A stretch of DNA of 64,000 nt from Facklamia lactis. Its GTDB lineage: Bacteria; Bacillota; Bacilli; Lactobacillales; Aerococcaceae. Made by a program: the position numbers and the translations under genes. The notes under the pieces were generated by a model, which made no database searches, was not told the DNA's origin, and saw only the letters and a list, made by a program, of their open reading frames with translations. The DNA lies in assembly GCF_015863205.1 (NCBI RefSeq), contig NZ_JACBXQ010000001.1, positions 124,001 through 188,000 of the forward strand, in the 5' to 3' direction. This document shows positions 1-9,113 of the stretch, one piece after another (the stretch's first letter is position 1; each line of letters opens with the position of its first letter).

Positions 1-951
1 CGTATAATTTATCATTTGTATAAAATATTTAAAGAAGAGCAATTTGATATAGTTCAATACTCAACACCAAATGCTTCACTTTATACTGCTATAGCTGCGT
101 TTTTAGCAAGAATTAACGTTCGTTTATATGCTCAGTGGGGCATATATTATGTGGGCTCTTCTGGTTTGAAAAGAAAAATTTTTAAAGTTATTGAAAAAAT
201 AGTCTGTAGCTTATCAACAGCTATACAACCTGATAGTTATGGAAATTTAGAGTTTAGTCTTTCGGAAGGTTTATATTCTCAAAGTAAAGGTAGTGTGATA
301 TGGAATGGGAGTGCCTGTGGAATTGATTTAGAGCGCTTTGATATTCAAAATAAAGCTCAATGGAGACAAGAAGTATTTAATGAATTAGATTTACCGCCTG
401 ACAGTATTATTGTTGGATTTGTTGGAAGGATAAACCGTGATAAAGGAATTTATGAGCTGTTACAAGCAATGCAGCAGGTTATTTCAACTAATCATAAGGT
501 GGTATTATTACTAATCGGTGACTTTGAAGAAAAAGCTTTAGAAGGAACAGAACTTTATCAGTGGTCACTTGACTGTCCCAATGTACTTTATTGTGGAAGA
601 AAGATGGATATTGAAAAATATTATGCTTCAATGGATATTTTTGCTTTACCAAGCTATCGAGAGGGCTTTGGTATGGTAGTAATTGAAGCGCAGGCTTTAG
701 GAGTTCCGACCATTGTAACGAATATTCCGGGGCCCACCGATGCTATGGTTGAGAGTAAAACTGGTTTGACGATTCCAGTTAAAAATACTGAGAAGCTTGT
801 TGAGGCAGTTGAACGTTTAATTGAGGATAAAGAATTCCGTGATTATCTAAGTAATAATTCTATAGATTTTGTGAAAGAAAAATTTGAAGCTAATGAATTT
901 CGCCGACAAGTACTTAATGATCGTAACAGACTAATTCAAAAGTCAAAATAG
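1..951 (+). CDS. GT4-family glycosyltransferase, 5' end outside the window
   Basis: Probably transfers a sugar from a nucleotide donor to a lipid-linked exopolysaccharide or capsule intermediate at the inner face of the membrane. The frame is open to base 1, so the TTG at 16 is internal and the protein is truncated by the window edge; a usual GT4 enzyme is about 370-390 residues, so some 60-70 N-terminal residues are missing. The C-terminal GT-B domain is clear: a VGFVGRINRDKGI strand-loop for the donor site, then SYREGFGMVVIEAQALGVPTI, the conserved E-x7-E region of GT4 enzymes. An epimerase gene follows after 14 bp, probably in the same operon. The exact sugar cannot be read from the sequence. 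Confidence 0.85.
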   Translation, partial: RIIYHLYKIFKEEQFDIVQYSTPNASLYTAIAAFLARINVRLYAQWGIYYVGSSGLKRKIFKVIEKIVCSLSTAIQPDSYGNLEFSLSEGLYSQSKGSVIWNGSACGIDLERFDIQNKAQWRQEVFNELDLPPDSIIVGFVGRINRDKGIYELLQAMQQVISTNHKVVLLLIGDFEEKALEGTELYQWSLDCPNVLYCGRKMDIEKYYASMDIFALPSYREGFGMVVIEAQALGVPTIVTNIPGPTDAMVESKTGLTIPVKNTEKLVEAVERLIEDKEFRDYLSNNSIDFVKEKFEANEFRRQVLNDRNRLIQKSK

Positions 952-965
952 GTAGGGATATTTAG

Positions 966-1838
966 ATGAAAAATATATTGATTACAGGTAAAGGATCATT
1001 TATTGGTGAAAATATTAAAACTTACTTAGAAAAACAAAATTTTTTTGTTGAAGTTTTTGATATTAAAAATGAGCCGATTGATAATATAGAATTCGAACGT
1101 TTTGATACTATTATTCATGTGGCTGCAATTGTTCATTCAAAAGAAGACTTACCATGGGAAAGTTATTATTCAGTGAATGTAGAATTACCTGTGAATATAG
1201 CGACAGAAGCAAAAAAATATAAAGTAGACCATTTTATCTTTTTCAGTTCAATGGCTGTTTTTGGAGAAGACAAAAAACTGCCAGCAGGAAATGTATTGAC
1301 TAATATTAATAAGCGAGTTAACTCGTATTATGGTAAAAGTAAGCGAGAAGCTGAAAAAAAATTGGAAGAATTAAATGATCAAAAATTTAAAGTATCAATT
1401 GTGAGGCCACCAAGTATTTATGGCCCCAATTGTCCTGGAAATTATATTTCAACATTCGTTAGAATTGCTGATAGGATAAAAATTTTTCCTGAAATTTATA
1501 AAGAAAGCAAGCAAAGCTTTCTTCATATTGATAACCTTACGAAATTTATTGAATTATTAGTGATTCAACCAACAGAGCTGTATTTTCATCCGCAGGATAA
1601 AACTCAAATTAGTACGGTAGAATTGTTGAAAATAATTGCTGGATATCGTAATAAAAAAATTATTTTTACTAGATTGTTTAATTTTATTATTAAATTATTT
1701 CAGAACAATTCTCTGGTTATTAAATTGTTTGGTGGAATTAGCTATTCGTCCGCTATTAGTACTCACTATGATAATATTTATCAAATAAAAGATGTTTTTG
1801 ATGGTTTTAGTTATATTAAGGATGACGAACTGATATAA
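966..1838 (+). CDS. NAD-dependent sugar epimerase/dehydratase (extended SDR)
   Basis: Extended short-chain dehydrogenase/reductase of 290 residues that probably acts on a UDP-sugar for polysaccharide synthesis. The Rossmann start ITGKGSFIGENI is a slightly altered GxxGxxG, followed by HVAAIVHS, the serine strand FFSSMAVFGED and the active-site YxxxK in NSYYGKSKREAE. RPPSIYGPNCPGN is typical of GalE/WcaG-like members. An AGGTAGGGA ribosome site precedes the ATG, and the gene lies 14 bp behind the glycosyltransferase. The C-terminal 60 residues are hydrophobic and Ile/Phe-rich, as in capsule-locus epimerases. UDP-glucose or UDP-GlcNAc 4-epimerase are both possible; the substrate is not determined. 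Confidence 0.8.
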   Translation: MKNILITGKGSFIGENIKTYLEKQNFFVEVFDIKNEPIDNIEFERFDTIIHVAAIVHSKEDLPWESYYSVNVELPVNIATEAKKYKVDHFIFFSSMAVFGEDKKLPAGNVLTNINKRVNSYYGKSKREAEKKLEELNDQKFKVSIVRPPSIYGPNCPGNYISTFVRIADRIKIFPEIYKESKQSFLHIDNLTKFIELLVIQPTELYFHPQDKTQISTVELLKIIAGYRNKKIIFTRLFNFIIKLFQNNSLVIKLFGGISYSSAISTHYDNIYQIKDVFDGFSYIKDDELI

Positions 1839-1870
1839 TATACTCAGGTATTGAGAAATTAGGTGAATAA

Positions 1871-3457
1871 TTGAAACAAAAACAACAAAATCTTCTTAAA
1901 AGTCAGGACAAGTTTAGTAATAGTAAATTTAAAAAAAGACAGTTGAAATATTTTGTCTATTCTTTAGTATTAGTTGGATTAATATATTTAATTTTCAGTC
2001 AAACGGTAAATGCTGATAAGTATATTGAACCCAGAGAAAGTGCGGTTTTGACTACTGACATTAAAGATTTAGAGGGGATTAAAACTAAAGATTTAGTGAA
2101 AGATTTTGGAGCCAAACCCAATGATAGTAAAGATGATTCAGCAGCTTTAACTGCAGCACTGAAAGAAGCCAAAAAGGAACCTTTAAAACTAACAATACCA
2201 AAAGGAGAATATTTGAGTACTGGTGCTGTTAATGTAGAAGCTACAGATATAAAAGGATTATATGTTCAAGGAGATGGAGCAGTTTTTAAACCCAAAAATC
2301 CGATGATTAATCCTCCAGAAAATTATTTTTTAAAATTGTACTTGGCAAAAGATAATGTTGGGGTTAAGATAGAGGGGATAACGATAGATGGATCGTTAAA
2401 TCCTCAAGACTTGTTTTTTACTCTTGAAAAACAAAGTGAGGTTTATGAGCTACCTTTACAAAGAGGAATTTTGATTAGTGGTGCTGAGGAAATTGTGGTA
2501 ACGAATACTGAATTTAAAAACATGTATGGTGGTTATGGTTTACTGATTGAACATTATAAAAATGTAAACATATCTAATTTGACTTTTGATAATGTCGGAG
2601 GAGATGACATTACAGATAGTTTTGGCATGGCATTATATTTTGGAGGGCACGAAGGAGATGCTGAGATAAATATTGATAAAGTCCACTCTAATGGTATGTT
2701 ATCAGAAAAGGATCCAAGTTATACAGCTTGGATTGGAGTTGTCTTAGAGAATGGAAGTATTCAATCACAGAATAGAGATCAGTGGATTTTAGATAAAAAC
2801 ACAACGGTGAATATTACTAATTCAACTTTTAATAATTATGAAACGACCTTTCATGTCGAAAGTATGGCTGGTAATGTATATTGGAATGCTGATAATATTG
2901 AAACTACTGCTAAAGATTATTTTATTATGGCAGGGGTTAATGGAGAGTTTAGAGAACGATCTAATAGAATTAATATGAAAATGACCCCTTGGGGCCGAAA
3001 TGATGTTGTTCATGGCTTGTATTATACTGAAAAGGAGCGTGATGATAATATTTCTGGAAATAATAAATTCTCAATGTATAATTCGAAGATCGAGTATCTT
3101 ACAATAGACGGGAAGAGTGCACCAGTAGCTACGAGCTATGGAGATTCTGTAAAAGCTAAGTATGTTGGAACTTCTTTTATGAACGTACCTTCTAAATTAG
3201 TAACTAATGCCTCAGGTGAATTTATTAATTCTATAATTAATTTGGATAATAATAGTACTGAAACAGCAGAAAGTTTATTAAAAGGCCCATTTAGTGAACC
3301 AAATGTTCAATCTGTTAAATTTAAAGGTAAAACAAAAGTTACAAAAGGAACAGATGATGTTACAAAAGGAACTCTCGATCCTAAGTGGTATGTCCCAAGT
3401 GGTCGTGAAGCTCCGGAACTGAAAGAACCTATGGGTCATGCCGAAATTTCTAATTAA
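1871..3457 (+). CDS. Membrane-anchored or secreted parallel beta-helix (pectate-lyase-superfamily) protein
   Basis: 528 residues starting at a TTG behind an AGGTGA site. A basic N-terminus is followed by one hydrophobic segment at about residues 27-47 ending in VNADKY, a signal anchor or signal peptide. KDLVKDFGAKPNDSKDDSAALTAAL, at about residues 74-99, is the characteristic entry of the pectate_lyase_3/GH28-like fold (the FGAxxDGxxDDT...A pattern). The rest is rich in Asn, Ile and Val with helix-rung repeats such as GVKIEGITIDGS and NVNISNLTFDNVGGDD. I see no certain catalytic triad. It sits at the end of a polysaccharide gene set, so it may modify, cleave or bind the polymer outside the cell. 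A small secreted protein follows 23 bp downstream. Function is inferred from fold only. Confidence 0.7.
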   Translation: MKQKQQNLLKSQDKFSNSKFKKRQLKYFVYSLVLVGLIYLIFSQTVNADKYIEPRESAVLTTDIKDLEGIKTKDLVKDFGAKPNDSKDDSAALTAALKEAKKEPLKLTIPKGEYLSTGAVNVEATDIKGLYVQGDGAVFKPKNPMINPPENYFLKLYLAKDNVGVKIEGITIDGSLNPQDLFFTLEKQSEVYELPLQRGILISGAEEIVVTNTEFKNMYGGYGLLIEHYKNVNISNLTFDNVGGDDITDSFGMALYFGGHEGDAEINIDKVHSNGMLSEKDPSYTAWIGVVLENGSIQSQNRDQWILDKNTTVNITNSTFNNYETTFHVESMAGNVYWNADNIETTAKDYFIMAGVNGEFRERSNRINMKMTPWGRNDVVHGLYYTEKERDDNISGNNKFSMYNSKIEYLTIDGKSAPVATSYGDSVKAKYVGTSFMNVPSKLVTNASGEFINSIINLDNNSTETAESLLKGPFSEPNVQSVKFKGKTKVTKGTDDVTKGTLDPKWYVPSGREAPELKEPMGHAEISN

Positions 3458-3480
3458 ACTTTGAATTATGGAGGAATAAA

Positions 3481-4065
3481 ATGAAAAAATTTATATCAGT
3501 AGTATTTACATTGATATTAATAACAACATTTACAAATGTCTTAGATATTAATGCGGAAGAGAGTAACTCAGAAGCTAACTCTTCTGATCAAGTGATGGAT
3601 GAGACTAGTAGTCGAGCAAAATCGAGAGATAATATTCTTGATCTTGATTCTATTGAAGCTAATGGTCCTGCTAGTTTAGTTAGTAGAGATGGTAATTTAA
3701 TACTCTCTATCGATAATGAAAATGGTGGTTTATTAATTGAAGCAGAAGGATTAGAAACTGAAACTAGTTATATTTTAGGTTTTACTTATGAAGTTATAGA
3801 TGGCAAACTGCTTAGTTTTGGTGCCCACACTGATGGAATTTGGGCTGATAACTATGTTGTTTTAAATGGAGAGAAAAGAGGAGAGTTTGCTGATGAAGAT
3901 TCTGCATACTCAGATAAAGAAGGAAAAAATGTTGTCGAAGTTTTCTTTACAACGCCTAAAGATAAGTCAGAAAAATCTCGTTTAATTATTCAACCGAATC
4001 GCAGTGAGTTTGATGAAGTTGCTATTGAATTATCTGATTTGTATATTGTTGAGGAAGTAGAGTAG
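3481..4065 (+). CDS. Small secreted protein of unknown function
   Basis: 194 residues with a clear Sec signal peptide (MKKF, hydrophobic residues 5-20, probable cut after DINA) and a good GGAGGAA ribosome site. After an acidic Ser/Asn-rich linker (about residues 27-58), the remaining 135 residues form alternating strands such as NGGLLIEAEGL, SYILGFTYEVIDG and VEVFFTTP, ending SDLYIVEEVE. This looks like a beta-sandwich resembling carbohydrate-binding modules, but I recognise no family. It lies 23 bp after the beta-helix gene and is followed by a strong terminator, so the two are probably cotranscribed and may work together on the cell surface. Confidence 0.65.
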   Translation: MKKFISVVFTLILITTFTNVLDINAEESNSEANSSDQVMDETSSRAKSRDNILDLDSIEANGPASLVSRDGNLILSIDNENGGLLIEAEGLETETSYILGFTYEVIDGKLLSFGAHTDGIWADNYVVLNGEKRGEFADEDSAYSDKEGKNVVEVFFTTPKDKSEKSRLIIQPNRSEFDEVAIELSDLYIVEEVE

Positions 4066-4091
4066 ATAAAAAGTAAATAACTGAGAATTGA

Positions 4092-4132
4092 ACTGACTTC
4101 CAAAAGCCGGCCTTTGGAAGTCAGTATTTTTA
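4092..4132 (+). terminator. Rho-independent terminator after the polysaccharide operon
   Basis: Perfect 13-bp stem ACTGACTTCCAAA / TTTGGAAGTCAGT with an 8-nt loop, then ATTTTTAT. It closes the operon that ends with the small secreted protein. Confidence 0.9.
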
Positions 4133-4423
4133 TGTGTAAATATTTTCTTGAAAAATGTGTTATAACAATTGAATTATACTTGTCAAATTAGCTATTTTGT
4201 TGATATTTTGCTAAAGGAAGGAAAAATATTCTCAGATGTAAGTCGTATGAAATGATATTTTTCTATATTCATCTTACAGGTTTTATTGGTTTGACGCTAG
4301 ATTAAAAAAGATAGAACGAATAACTTGATCACGGAATGCAGATAAGGTGTTTGTAAAAATGCTTGGCATCTTTGAGGAATACTAAATTTTGGCAATTGTT
4401 ATAAAAATAAGTGCGATTGTAAA

Positions 4424-4440
4424 TTAATGATTATCATTAA
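4424..4440. promoter_or_regulatory. Fur-box-like palindrome in a gene-free stretch
   Basis: TTAATGATTATCATTAA is a perfect 8-1-8 palindrome. By eye it matches 15 of 19 positions of the classical Fur box. No intact gene lies close downstream on either strand, so its role is unclear. It may be the leftover operator of a decayed iron-regulated gene, or chance in AT-rich DNA. Confidence 0.35.
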
Positions 4441-4569
4441 TAAAATTAATATCAAGTCAATTATGTAAAAGACTTATCTTTGGTTAATATTGATTTTGTG
4501 GGGAAGGTTAGAAGAGTAGAGTAAGTAGTTTTAGCTTTTAGAAAAAATACGACAGATAAGTTATTAATT

Positions 4570-4692
4570 AGATTTTAATGGACAGATGGTTCTATATAAG
4601 TGGAAAATAATTCGTCTATGTCAATGAGCAACAGAATTGGTATAAAGAATTTTTTTACTCTGCTTAAGGATGAACTTAATAGATGATCTATG
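4570..4692 (+). pseudogene. Decayed IS3-like transposase fragment
   Basis: One forward frame in this stretch, broken by stops, reads TDGSI, stop, VENNSSMSMSNRIGIKNFF and then TLLKDELN before a further stop. This resembles the C-terminal part of IS3-family OrfB transposases: the catalytic SDxGxxY followed by SMSRKGNCxDNxxxExFFGxLKxEL. Key acidic residues are missing and the frame is interrupted, so it is a relic. No terminal repeats or target duplication were found. Confidence 0.4.
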
Positions 4693-4910
4693 GTTATTAC
4701 TTAAAATAAAGTATGGACTGTGTTTTTGATGTTGGTATAATTAATTTATTATGGCTTTTCATTTTTTAGGTATAAGGAATTAAAAACAACGTTTAAATAT
4801 ACAATAATTATTACGAAAGAGTTTGGGAGTAATTTGTTTAATAAAGCTAATTTTTTATTCAGATGAATAAAAAAAAGTGAGTTTTGAGAAATTTTTAAGT
4901 ATTATTTTTC

Positions 4911-6764
4911 CTAATTATATGAACTTTGAATCGCATAGTCTATAGCTATTTCTTTAATTTCACGTTCTGTATATTTAGAATGTAATAGCTTATTAGCGAG
5001 TTCAAGTGTTTCATCAATAGGCTTTTCAGATACTTTACCAATCATTATTTTGTCATTTATCTTTCTATCAATAAATTCTGAATCTGTTAATAATTCTTCA
5101 TATAGTTTTTCTCCGGGACGAATGCCACTTTCAATAATCCCAATTTCATCGATATTATAACCACTAAGTAAAATCATTTTTCGGGCGAGGTCTAATATTT
5201 TAACTGGTTCACCCATATCTAGAATGAAAACTTCACCGTTACTTGCAAAAGCACCAGCATAAATGACAAGACGACTTGCTTCTGGTATTGTCATGAAATA
5301 TCGGGTCATTTCGTAGTCTGTAACTTTTACTGGCCCACCTTCTTCAATTTGTTTTTTAAAGGCGGGAATGACTGAGCCTCGACTTCCTAAAACATTTCCA
5401 AATCTTACAGCACAATATATTGAATTTGAATTCTTATTCATTCCAGTTACAATTAATTCTGCCATACGTTTGGTCGCCCCCATTATATTGGTTGGACGGA
5501 CAGCTTTGTCAGTAGATATCATGACCATTTTTGAAACTCCTGCTTGATCAACTGCTTTGGCCACATTGTAGCTTCCATAGACATTATTTTTTATTGCTTC
5601 AAACGGGTTGGCTTCCATAAGTGGGACGTGTTTATGTGCGGCTGCATGGTAAATAATATCAGGCTTTTCACGTTTAAATATTTTATAGATAGTATCATAA
5701 TCTTGTACATCTGCAATCACTGGAACATAGTTAGTTCCAGTATATTTTTCAATGATTTCGTGATAAATTAAATAGATAGAGTTTTCACCATGCCCGAGTA
5801 AAATAACTTTTCTAGGACTATGTTTTGAAATTTGACGAACTATCTCAGAACCAATTGAACCACCAGCACCAGTAATAAGAATAACTTTGCCTTCAATTTC
5901 ATTTCTTAATACACTAGTATCTAATTCTATTTCTTTTCGACCTAAAAGATCAGAAATTTGTACTTGTTGGACATTAGGTTGCTTATAATTTCCAGTAATA
6001 ATGTTTTCTACTGATGGCATTTTGAATACATTAATATCAAGCGAGTTGCAAATATCTAGGACTTCTTCGTATTTTTCTGATGAAAGTGAAGGGATAGCTA
6101 CAATCATTTTATCAATGTCTTTTTCTTTTTTTATATGTTCTAATTGTTCAAGACTGCCTAGTACAGGGATTCCTTTAATTTTGGTCCCAATTTTTGTGGG
6201 GTTATCATCAATTATCCCAATAAAATTATGGTGTTGACTGGTTCTATTTGAGAATTGTAAATAAAGCGAGCATCCATCTCCAGCACCGTACAGAAGTGCT
6301 TTCTCATTACTTTGTTCGGAAGAAGGTGCTGTTATAGTATTGTACATCAATTTCCAAAATAATCTAATTCCTATGACACCTAATGTTGAGAGGAGAGTGA
6401 CAATAAAAGTAAAACGTTTAGAATAATTGCCAGTAATCATGGTTGCGATAAAGCTACTAAAAACATTACTTGATAAAATAATTAAACCAGTCAAACCTAT
6501 CTCTAGAAGACTGATATATCGATTGATTGTTTTATTAAGTGATAATAAATGCATACCTAGTAAATAAATAAGATAGGTAAGTCCAACATAGATGAGTAAA
6601 TATTTAAGGGGTAAAAATATTAAATCATCAAAAATTATTTTTCCAATTCCAATTGATACAGTTAAAATAATCAGATCAAAAATAAACCAAATAATATTTT
6701 TTGTGATTAATGATCGCTGATTTACAAAATCAAGTATCGTTGAATTAGTGAAATTGCTTTTCAT
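4911..6764 (-). CDS. Membrane-bound nucleotide-sugar 4,6-dehydratase (CapD/WbpM/PglF type)
   Basis: 617 residues. Probably converts UDP-GlcNAc to a 4-keto-6-deoxy sugar, the first step towards rare amino sugars for capsule or glycan. Four membrane spans fill about residues 20-135. A first nucleotide-binding domain (ALLYGAGDGCSLYL) precedes the catalytic extended-SDR domain beginning ITGAGGSIGSEIVRQI at about residue 298. The active site shows STDKAVRPTNIMGATKRMAE, with Met in place of the usual catalytic Tyr, as is typical of this subfamily, and RFGNVLGSRGSVIPxFKKQI follows. An AAGGTGA site lies 5 nt before the ATG. It is monocistronic here and oriented against the polysaccharide operon, but functionally belongs with it. 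Confidence 0.92.
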   Translation of the reverse strand: MKSNFTNSTILDFVNQRSLITKNIIWFIFDLIILTVSIGIGKIIFDDLIFLPLKYLLIYVGLTYLIYLLGMHLLSLNKTINRYISLLEIGLTGLIILSSNVFSSFIATMITGNYSKRFTFIVTLLSTLGVIGIRLFWKLMYNTITAPSSEQSNEKALLYGAGDGCSLYLQFSNRTSQHHNFIGIIDDNPTKIGTKIKGIPVLGSLEQLEHIKKEKDIDKMIVAIPSLSSEKYEEVLDICNSLDINVFKMPSVENIITGNYKQPNVQQVQISDLLGRKEIELDTSVLRNEIEGKVILITGAGGSIGSEIVRQISKHSPRKVILLGHGENSIYLIYHEIIEKYTGTNYVPVIADVQDYDTIYKIFKREKPDIIYHAAAHKHVPLMEANPFEAIKNNVYGSYNVAKAVDQAGVSKMVMISTDKAVRPTNIMGATKRMAELIVTGMNKNSNSIYCAVRFGNVLGSRGSVIPAFKKQIEEGGPVKVTDYEMTRYFMTIPEASRLVIYAGAFASNGEVFILDMGEPVKILDLARKMILLSGYNIDEIGIIESGIRPGEKLYEELLTDSEFIDRKINDKIMIGKVSEKPIDETLELANKLLHSKYTEREIKEIAIDYAIQSSYN

Positions 6765-6949
6765 TCCGTCACCTTCTAAATTATATATTCTTAATTAATT
6801 ATAACATAATTTTCTTACTGTCCTATGAAATATTTGAGATTAATTAAAATTTTATTTAATTATAATATTGACTGTATATAGAGGCTAAATAAAATAATGA
6901 GAGAAAATTTTCTTAATATTTTATGTACTATTTTGTCAGTGCATTTCAT

Positions 6950-6978
6950 TTGTAAGATTTTTAAAGAGTCTATATAAT
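6950..6978 (+). promoter_or_regulatory. Sigma-A-type promoter for the 7051 gene
   Basis: TTGTAA (6950-6955), 17-bp spacer, TATAAT (6973-6978), about 70 bp before the start codon at 7051, which has its own AAAGGAGA ribosome site. Confidence 0.65.
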
Positions 6979-7050
6979 AAAGTTGTCCTATAAAATGGAT
7001 AGTTATTATCAAAGACTTGTTAAAAATATAATTACAAAGGAGAGATTGGA

Positions 7051-8352
7051 ATGGTAAAGGTTGATAAAGACAATGATTATAAAGATATAAAAGTAACGTC
7101 GGATGATAACATAGATATAAAAGAGGCTAAGGATGAAACAGTTTACGTTCATGATTATGATGATCGAATCGAAAATAAGGATGTAAATATCAAACATCCG
7201 GATCATTCTACAGAATATGTAGAGAGCGACCGCAGACATCGTGAGTATTCAAGTACCGATTATGATGTTGTTAATAGTGATTATAATGTAGTAAATGCGC
7301 GAGCAGGTTATAATTTATCATGGCGTGCTGTATTAGCCGGTTTAATAACTTTTTTAGCTTCAAGTTTAATGTTCTCTCTTATCGGAACGGCAATTGGTTT
7401 AGGTGTACCAACTCTTACTAGTTCTCAACCAATGGAGGGTGTTGGAACAGGCTTAATTATTTGGCTGGTTGTTTCTTTAATTATTTCGCTTGGATTAGCT
7501 GGTTATGTAGCAGGAATTACCGCAAATCGAGCTGGATTTGTTCATGGTTTCCTTACTTGGGCTCTTAGTGTAATTACTTTATTCTTCTTATTAACGAATG
7601 CGGTTATTGGCACTTTTAATGCGATGGGGAATTTTCTTGGTATGACGGGACAGGCAGTAGGTGATGCAGCCCAAACTGTAGGTCGAGGGACTGCAAATCT
7701 TACAGAACAAGCCTTTAATACAGTCACTGAAGAAATGAATGTGGATACTTCTGAATTAGATGGAACAGTAGAAGAAGTGTTGAAAGATACTGATATTCCT
7801 CAATTACAACCAAATTATCTACAAGATCAAATTGATGATTCTGTTAATGATATCACTGAGACTGGTAAAGCGATCGTAGTAGATCAAGAAGATCCAAAAA
7901 ATGCTTTTGATGATCTTAAACAGAGTATCCAAGCACGAGTGGATGAAATTGGAAAAGAATTAGACCATGATCAGTTAGTAGAAGCAGTATCTAAAAATTC
8001 AGACTTATCAGATCAAGAAGCGGAACAAGCGGTTCAAAACATTGAGGAAGCCTATGGAAATGCGAGTCAAGAAGCAGAGGAAAAATTAGCTCAGGCTCAA
8101 ACTGAATTGGACAAACTTTCTGAAGATGCACAAAATGTTGCTGAGGAAGCCCCAGAGGTGGCAGAAGATGTGACAAATAAAGGAGCTAAATACTCTCTAT
8201 ACTTGTTCCTAGGGTTACTAGCAGCCTTGTTCTTAACTTCATTAGCAGGACATTTAGGATCAAAAACAACAGTTCCAGATGATGATTATGATCATGATAA
8301 CATTCATCGTGTGAAGTATGATCGTTCATTGGAAAATAAGCGAGTTAACTAA
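7051..8352 (+). CDS. Membrane protein with acidic N-terminal tail and periplasm-side coiled coil, unknown function
   Basis: 433 residues. The first 85 are highly charged and rich in Asp, Tyr and His, with no signal peptide. Three or four membrane spans follow (about residues 90-200), beginning with LSWRAVLAGLITFLASSLM and including HGFLTWALSVITLFFLL; this WxAVLAG...HGxxTWAL pattern occurs in a poorly described membrane family often labelled PhnA-like or YrzE-like. Residues 205-370 are an acidic, Gln/Glu-rich helical region with coiled-coil character (QEAEEKLAQAQTELDKLSED). A last span (YSLYLFLGLLAALFLTSL) and a DDDYDHDN tail end the protein. Similar proteins are often stress-induced, but that is inference. 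It has its own promoter and terminator, so is monocistronic. Confidence 0.6.
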   Translation: MVKVDKDNDYKDIKVTSDDNIDIKEAKDETVYVHDYDDRIENKDVNIKHPDHSTEYVESDRRHREYSSTDYDVVNSDYNVVNARAGYNLSWRAVLAGLITFLASSLMFSLIGTAIGLGVPTLTSSQPMEGVGTGLIIWLVVSLIISLGLAGYVAGITANRAGFVHGFLTWALSVITLFFLLTNAVIGTFNAMGNFLGMTGQAVGDAAQTVGRGTANLTEQAFNTVTEEMNVDTSELDGTVEEVLKDTDIPQLQPNYLQDQIDDSVNDITETGKAIVVDQEDPKNAFDDLKQSIQARVDEIGKELDHDQLVEAVSKNSDLSDQEAEQAVQNIEEAYGNASQEAEEKLAQAQTELDKLSEDAQNVAEEAPEVAEDVTNKGAKYSLYLFLGLLAALFLTSLAGHLGSKTTVPDDDYDHDNIHRVKYDRSLENKRVN

Positions 8353-8368
8353 TAAATATAAAATATAA

Positions 8369-8446
8369 AAATAAATCCACCGTATTTTTAATTAAATGCG
8401 GTGAATTTATTTTTTGAAAAGTCCTTCTCAAGTAGGAGGTCTTTTT
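8369..8446 (+). terminator. Terminator (two consecutive hairpins)
   Basis: A first imperfect hairpin, CACCG paired with CGGTG and flanked by AAATAAAT / ATTTATTT, runs into TTTTTT at about 8415. A weaker second hairpin, AAAAGTCCT / AGGTCTTTT, ends in TTTTT at about 8446. Confidence 0.7.
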
Positions 8447-8492
8447 CTATAAATAAGGTATCATTAATTAATAAGTAAAAGAGGTGATAATT

Positions 8493-9095
8493 TTGAAAAA
8501 ATTTTTAAAGTATTTAGCGGTCACAATGGTAATTTTGTGTTTTGCTCTATGGGCAGGATTTTATAGTTTAGGCCATTTTGCAAGTGATTTGAATAATGAA
8601 TTAACACAAGAAGATGCTGAATTAGTGAAAGATCGATTAGAGGAATCTCAAGAGTTGATCACTATGAAATATTATTATACCAATATGGGGATGTTTGAAA
8701 ATCAAAAAGCAGTTAAAGAATGGAAGATTCCTTTAACGAAATCTGAATTTATGTTGTCTTATAATGGGGTCATTAATGCAGGGATTGACTTGAGTCAAGT
8801 GGATTTATCGATTGAAAATGAGACCTTAAAAGTAAGCCTACCTGAAGCAAAAATACTCGCGCATGATGTGGATGAAAATTCTATTGAAGTTTTCAATGAA
8901 GAGACTTCTGTTTTTAATCCTCTGAAAGTGGAGGATGTTACGGATCTTCAAGTGAATTTATCTGATAAAATGGAAAAAGAAGCACTTGAAAATGGTTTGA
9001 TAGAACAAGCTCAAAGTTATTCTGAGAATAATCTTAAAAATTTATTGCATTCAATTGTAGATGAAATGGGTGATTACGAGATTGAAATGGTTTAA
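8493..9095 (+). CDS. DUF4230-family membrane-anchored protein
   Basis: 201 residues beginning at TTG 8493, chosen because GAGGTGA at 8481-8487 is its ribosome site; a GTG at 8484 lies inside that site. One N-terminal span (about residues 5-30), then an extracytoplasmic domain with LITMKYYYTNMGMFEN and a beta-rich core (VDLSIENETLKVSLPEAKIL) typical of DUF4230. No enzymatic motif is visible and the family has no established function that I know of. The gene stands alone between two terminator or promoter regions, so context adds little. Confidence 0.7.
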   Translation: MKKFLKYLAVTMVILCFALWAGFYSLGHFASDLNNELTQEDAELVKDRLEESQELITMKYYYTNMGMFENQKAVKEWKIPLTKSEFMLSYNGVINAGIDLSQVDLSIENETLKVSLPEAKILAHDVDENSIEVFNEETSVFNPLKVEDVTDLQVNLSDKMEKEALENGLIEQAQSYSENNLKNLLHSIVDEMGDYEIEMV

Positions 9096-9113
9096 GCTTC
9101 TTTTTTAGGTTCC

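Larger units (their letters stand above)
4133..4910. other. Gene-poor AT-rich gap of about 780 bp
   Basis: No intact gene on either strand. It holds only the Fur-like palindrome near 4432 and the IS3-like relic near 4570-4692. The rest shows no coding pattern, tRNA or hairpin that I can support. It separates the forward polysaccharide operon from the oppositely oriented capD-like gene and looks like a site of past insertion and decay. Confidence 0.6.

Noticed and set aside
8484-8492. GTG start for the DUF4230 gene
   Set aside because: It lies inside the GAGGTGA ribosome site that serves the TTG at 8493.
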